From NCBI GenBank assembly GCA_026995045.1, contig JALWPK010000230.1, positions 388-39,405 on the forward strand: a DNA stretch of 39,018 nucleotides. The letters are read 5' to 3'. The notes below the pieces were generated by a model. It was not told where the DNA came from, made no database searches, and saw only the letters and a list, made by a program, of their open reading frames with translations. Positions 35,508-39,018 of the stretch are shown in pieces; positions within the stretch are counted from its first letter, which is position 1, and the number at the start of each line of letters is the position of its first letter. The position numbers and the translations under genes are program-made. Origin of the DNA: Gammaproteobacteria bacterium. GTDB taxonomy: Bacteria > Pseudomonadota > Gammaproteobacteria > SZUA-229.

Positions 35508-37535
35508 ATGCGCCAGTCCGGATTCCTGACAATCCTTATTGCCAGCCTGTTGCTGTTGTGCAGCATGTCAACTGCACAGGCCGACACAGGTCGTTATGTC
35601 GTTGTACTGGCGTCAGCAGCGGGAACTAACCTTCAGTGGAATATAAAAGACCACCCCGTCCTGAACAGAAACACAGTCTATGTCACACAAGTGACCATCA
35701 AGGGCAAAAGTTGGGAGCGTCTGAATCTCGGTTTTTTTTCCAGCCGTAAACAGGCGCTGCAACAACTGAGTAAAATCAAGCCACTGTACCCAGGCGCATG
35801 GATCAGAAAGGTCTCACCCAAAGAGATACAGCTGGCCCGGAGCAGCGCCCTGAAAAAAGGCAAGCGCCAAGTAGCCACAAAACCACCCACAAACAGAAAG
35901 CTCAGCAAGCCATCACCCGGTGACGCCAAACTGGACAAGCTGATGCGGCAGGCCAAAACCGCATTCAAAAAGAAACAGTACGCCAAGGCAATTCGGTTAT
36001 TTTCAGCGATCACACATTACAGCAAGAACAAATACTCACAGGAAGCGCTGGAATTACAGGGCCTTGCCAGACAACGCAAGGGGCAGAAAGCCCAGGCCGC
36101 CAGAGTATATGAGCAATACCTCAAGCTTTACCCGAACTCAGAAGGCGCAGTCAGGGTGAAACAGCGACTCACCGGCTTGCTGACAGAAACACGAGGGCCA
36201 CGGAAAAAATTAACGCTTCGCACTGCAGCCAGCGTCAATGAATTCACCACGTATGGCAGCATTTCCCAATTTTACCGCCACGATGAAACACGCGCGGCGG
36301 ACACTGGCGCCGTTACCACTGTTTCACAGCTGATTACCTTTGCGGACTACACTGCTATACAACGCATAGATGATATCGAACACCGCTACCAAATTACTAT
36401 AGATAACACCTATGACTTTCTCGATAGCACAAACAAAAGTGAATTCAGGATTACCGAGCTGTATTATGATATCAGCGCACGCAGCACAGGCTCCTCAGCG
36501 CGCATTGGCAGACAGTCGCTTCGCATTGGCAGTCTACTCAATCGTTTTGATGGCATCCAGGCCGGCTACCAGATTACACCTGACATTCGCATCAATTTGA
36601 TTGGTGGTCTGCCGGTAGAAACAGATAACAAGACTTCATTCAACAGTCACAAGTCATTTTATGGCGTCATTTTCGAGTCTGGCACTTTTTTACAGCACTG
36701 GAACACAAACCTGTTTCATTTCAGGCAAACAGTGGACGGTGTCGATGACCGTATCAGCTCAGGCGCCGAAGTCCAGTATCGAAGTAACCAGCTCTCCGTA
36801 TTCACTACGATTGACTACGACTCACTGTACAACATCCTGAATACGGCATTTGTTAACGCCACACTGACGCTGAATGCGAAGCAGTCAGTCCACGCCAGTG
36901 TTTTTATGCGCAGGGCGCCGCCGCTGGCAACGAGCAATGCGCTTATCGGTCAGACCGCAACCAGCATCACAGAGTTACAGCAAACACTTAACCTGAATAT
37001 TGAACAAGTACATCAGCTTGCCAAAGACCGCACAGCTGACAGCAAGACAGCAACTATTGGTGGCACACATAAATTACGAAAAAACCTGCAGGTCAATCTG
37101 GATATCACACTGGCGCATACCGGCAGCACTGTCAGCTCACAAGGCGTCGCCGCGACGCCCAGCACCGGCACGGATTTCTTTATCAGCAGCCAGCTGGTTG
37201 GAAACAACCTGATTTTGAAAAATGACACAGGTGTGCTGGGGTTCCGTTATTTCAACACCAAGGCATCCGATACCCTGTCATTGATCGCCAACTCACGCAT
37301 ACCGGTTACGCGCAACTGGCGCATCTATCCGCGGTTGCAATATGATTTACGCAACATCCGCAACGGCGGCACCCAAAGCAAACTGCGCGCGCTGGTCAAA
37401 ACAGACTATCGTATGCGGCGCAATGTGCGTTTCGACCTGGAAATCGGCTACGATGACACCACTGAAAGCGACGCCAGCCAGTCACTGGGCAGCAACAGTC
37501 TGTTCTATACGCTAGGATATCGCTACGATTTCTGA
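35508..37535 (+). CDS. SPOR-TPR-outer-membrane beta-barrel protein (porin partner of the cytochromes)
   Basis: The 675-residue protein has a signal peptide (1-25), a SPOR-like domain (about 28-110, with YVVVLASAAG and LGFFSSRKQALQQLSKI), a TPR-like helical region (about 145-235, with KAIRLFSAITHYS and YEQYLKLYPNSEGAV), and then roughly 430 residues of alternating barrel strands ending LGYRYDF with the terminal Phe of outer-membrane proteins. A barrel of this size could enclose a multihaem cytochrome, as MtrB-type porins do. No strong Shine-Dalgarno is visible before the ATG, which follows the 17-haem gene by 37 bases. SPOR domains bind denuded peptidoglycan, so the barrel may be tied to the cell wall. 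Confidence 0.85.
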   Translation: MRQSGFLTILIASLLLLCSMSTAQADTGRYVVVLASAAGTNLQWNIKDHPVLNRNTVYVTQVTIKGKSWERLNLGFFSSRKQALQQLSKIKPLYPGAWIRKVSPKEIQLARSSALKKGKRQVATKPPTNRKLSKPSPGDAKLDKLMRQAKTAFKKKQYAKAIRLFSAITHYSKNKYSQEALELQGLARQRKGQKAQAARVYEQYLKLYPNSEGAVRVKQRLTGLLTETRGPRKKLTLRTAASVNEFTTYGSISQFYRHDETRAADTGAVTTVSQLITFADYTAIQRIDDIEHRYQITIDNTYDFLDSTNKSEFRITELYYDISARSTGSSARIGRQSLRIGSLLNRFDGIQAGYQITPDIRINLIGGLPVETDNKTSFNSHKSFYGVIFESGTFLQHWNTNLFHFRQTVDGVDDRISSGAEVQYRSNQLSVFTTIDYDSLYNILNTAFVNATLTLNAKQSVHASVFMRRAPPLATSNALIGQTATSITELQQTLNLNIEQVHQLAKDRTADSKTATIGGTHKLRKNLQVNLDITLAHTGSTVSSQGVAATPSTGTDFFISSQLVGNNLILKNDTGVLGFRYFNTKASDTLSLIANSRIPVTRNWRIYPRLQYDLRNIRNGGTQSKLRALVKTDYRMRRNVRFDLEIGYDDTTESDASQSLGSNSLFYTLGYRYDF

Positions 37536-37560
37536 AGACTGGTCGGCAAAACGTTTTGGC

Positions 37561-38769
37561 TTAACGGCGACGATTCGCCTGCAAACGCAAGCGCAGGGCG
37601 TTCAGCTTGATGAAACCATCGGCGTCTTTCTGGTCATAAGCGCCACCGTCATCCTCGAAGGTGGCGATGTTTTCATCAAACAGGGAATCATCCGATTTGC
37701 GGCCAACAATATCCACGTTGCCCTTGTACAGTTTCACCCGCACCACGCCGTTGACGTATTGCTGTGAGGCGTCGATCATCTGCTGCATCATTTCGCGTTC
37801 CGGGCTCCACCAGTAACCGTTGTAAATCAGTTTGGCGTAGCGTGGCATCAGTTCATCTTTCAGATGCGCGACTTCGCGATCCAGCGTCAAGGATTCCATT
37901 GCACGATGCGCGCGCAGCATGATGGTGCCTCCAGGGGTTTCATAGCAACCGCGGGATTTCATGCCGATATAGCGATTCTCGACAATATCATCACGGCCGA
38001 TGCCGTTTTCGCCACCCAGCTGATTCAGTTTCGCCAGCACCTGCGCCGGCGTCATCTCCTCGCCGTCGATGGCGACAATATCGCCCTGCCGGTAGGTCAG
38101 TTCCACATAGACAGGTTTGTCCGGCGCTTTTTCAGGCGACACGGTCCAGCGCCACATGTCTTCTTCCGGCTCCGCCCAGGGGTCTTCCAGAATGCCGCCT
38201 TCGTAGGAAATGTGCAGCAGGTTGGCGTCCATCGAGTATGGCGATTTTTTGCCCTTGTTGAAGTCGATGGGAATATTGTGCTTTTCAGCATAGGCCATCA
38301 GCTTTTCACGCGACAGCAAGTCCCATTCGCGCCACGGCGCAATCACCTGCACGCCGGGCTTGAGCGCGTATGCGCCCAGCTCGAAGCGAATCTGGTCGTT
38401 GCCCTTGCCAGTGGCGCCGTGTGAAATCGCATCGGCTCCGGTTTCGTTGGCGATTTCCACCATGCGCTTGGCGATCAGCGGGCGAGCAATCGAGGTGCCG
38501 AGCAGGTATTCGCCTTCGTACACGGTGTTGGCGCGAAACATGGGGAATACAAAGTCGCGTACAAATTCTTCGGTGAGGTCATCGATGTAGATTTCTTTCA
38601 CCCCCAGCGCTTCGGCCTTGCCGCGCACCGGCTCGACTTCCTCACCCTGACCGATGTCGGCGGTGAAGGTCACCACTTCGCATTGATACTCGTCCTGCAA
38701 CCATTTGAGAATGACAGAGGTGTCGAGGCCGCCGGAATAGGCGAGTACGGCTTTTTTGATCGATGACAT
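37561..38769 (-). CDS. argG: Argininosuccinate synthase
   Basis: From the ATG at 38769 the protein is 402 residues, with the ATP-binding P-loop-like motif YSGGLDTS and the conserved [15 protein letters not shown] segment. It condenses citrulline and aspartate to argininosuccinate in arginine synthesis. The frame is open to 38811, but AGGAG lies just before 38769 and the N-terminus [14 protein letters not shown] is the usual one. It is GC-rich like the left-hand housekeeping cluster and converges with the barrel gene. Confidence 0.97.
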   Translation of the reverse strand: MSSIKKAVLAYSGGLDTSVILKWLQDEYQCEVVTFTADIGQGEEVEPVRGKAEALGVKEIYIDDLTEEFVRDFVFPMFRANTVYEGEYLLGTSIARPLIAKRMVEIANETGADAISHGATGKGNDQIRFELGAYALKPGVQVIAPWREWDLLSREKLMAYAEKHNIPIDFNKGKKSPYSMDANLLHISYEGGILEDPWAEPEEDMWRWTVSPEKAPDKPVYVELTYRQGDIVAIDGEEMTPAQVLAKLNQLGGENGIGRDDIVENRYIGMKSRGCYETPGGTIMLRAHRAMESLTLDREVAHLKDELMPRYAKLIYNGYWWSPEREMMQQMIDASQQYVNGVVRVKLYKGNVDIVGRKSDDSLFDENIATFEDDGGAYDQKDADGFIKLNALRLRLQANRRR

Positions 38770-38796
38770 AGCTGGGCTCCTGAACAGAAGCAGCGA

Positions 38797-38802
38797 ATTA
38801 TA
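38797..38802 (-). promoter_or_regulatory. Probable -10 element of argG
   Basis: TATAAT on the - strand lies 27 bases before the argG ATG. The matching -35 would fall inside the heptamer repeat and is weak (3 of 6 at 18-base spacing). Confidence 0.4.
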
Positions 38803-38814
38803 CAGCGCCATCCA

Positions 38815-38842
38815 ATGAATAATGAATAGTGAATAATGAATA
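38815..38842. repeat. Four tandem 7-bp units (ATGAATA)
   Basis: ATGAATA, ATGAATA, GTGAATA and ATGAATA follow without gaps, then a broken fifth copy ATGACGG. This is a short sequence repeat in the argG upstream region. Confidence 0.8.
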
Positions 38843-38890
38843 ATGACGGGAATGGTCGTTTTGCGGCGACGATATTCGGGGTTCTGTCAG

Positions 38891-38919
38891 TCGACTATGG
38901 CGACGAATAAAACTATAAT
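38891..38919 (+). promoter_or_regulatory. Sigma-70-type promoter pointing out of the window
   Basis: TCGACT (4 of 6 to TTGACA), a 17-base spacer and a perfect TATAAT at 38914-38919 face right. The gene it serves begins beyond the window edge; the last 99 bases contain no supported gene. Confidence 0.5.
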
Positions 38920-39018
38920 CGCGCCTCGGCTCGCAGGAAAATCAGGCAGTTAACATCATTCCGCACTGATCGGGCCAATAACAACATTATAACTTCGCTT
39001 AATTTGCCGCTATCTTCC

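Noticed and set aside
37543-37556. Palindrome CAAAACGTTTTG between the barrel gene and argG
   Set aside because: No T-run on either side and no loop; too short to call a terminator or operator.

Overview
The window looks like chromosome of a Gram-negative, probably gammaproteobacterial, organism. The left flank has the gene order rpoN - hpf - ptsN - hprK - rapZ - IIA(Man) - HPr - enzyme I, and mgtE and argG lie further right. Outer-membrane barrels, a Sco copper chaperone, a VPLPA-CTERM protein and very haem-rich cytochromes suggest a respiratory bacterium with an elaborate cell surface. No tRNA, rRNA, CRISPR array, integrase or insertion sequence was seen.

Layout: (1) 1-5611, the sigma-54 / nitrogen-PTS / HPr kinase cluster, tightly packed on the + strand. 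(2) 5652-26163, about 20.5 kb of visibly more AT-rich DNA lying between ptsI and mgtE. Its left part is on the - strand: a subtilase, a VPLPA-CTERM cohesin-like protein, three consecutive two-domain cupredoxin proteins, and an 1825-residue multidomain surface protein. An EAL protein with a G9 tract at its start codon follows. A + strand run holds gdhA, a barrel-like protein, Sco and a cytochrome c / periplasmic-binding-protein fusion. Last come a lipoprotein candidate and a membrane-anchored cohesin-like protein on the - strand. (3) 26344-27702, mgtE. (4) 27704-37535, an extracellular-electron-transfer locus: small cytochrome c lipoprotein, Sel1/ankyrin protein, membrane-anchored FAD/4Fe-4S oxidoreductase, diheme-b-like membrane protein, 21-haem cytochrome, 17-haem cytochrome and a SPOR-TPR-beta-barrel protein. 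(5) 37561-38769, argG.

The most unusual system is in region 2. The three cupredoxin proteins share a two-domain plan, but copper ligands survive only in domain 1 of the first (complete type 1 site plus four T2/T3 histidines) and domain 2 of the second (the other four histidines). The third is nearly copper-blind but carries a thrombospondin-3/dockerin tail. Together they look like a ceruloplasmin-type six-domain oxidase split over three polypeptides. The same tail, ending in PGPSG, is on the subtilase and the giant protein, and two cohesin-like proteins with hydrophobic C-terminal anchors lie in the same block. I infer a non-cellulosomal cohesin-dockerin assembly that holds an oxidase and a protease at the surface. 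A perfect sigma-54 promoter precedes the giant/oxidase operon and a near-perfect one precedes the VPLPA-CTERM gene. Sco could supply copper.

Region 4 reads as a complete electron conduit from an inner-membrane flavoprotein and b-haem protein, through two multihaem cytochromes, to an outer-membrane barrel. Whether the oxidase assembly and the conduit act on the same substrate (for example Fe or Mn) cannot be decided from sequence.
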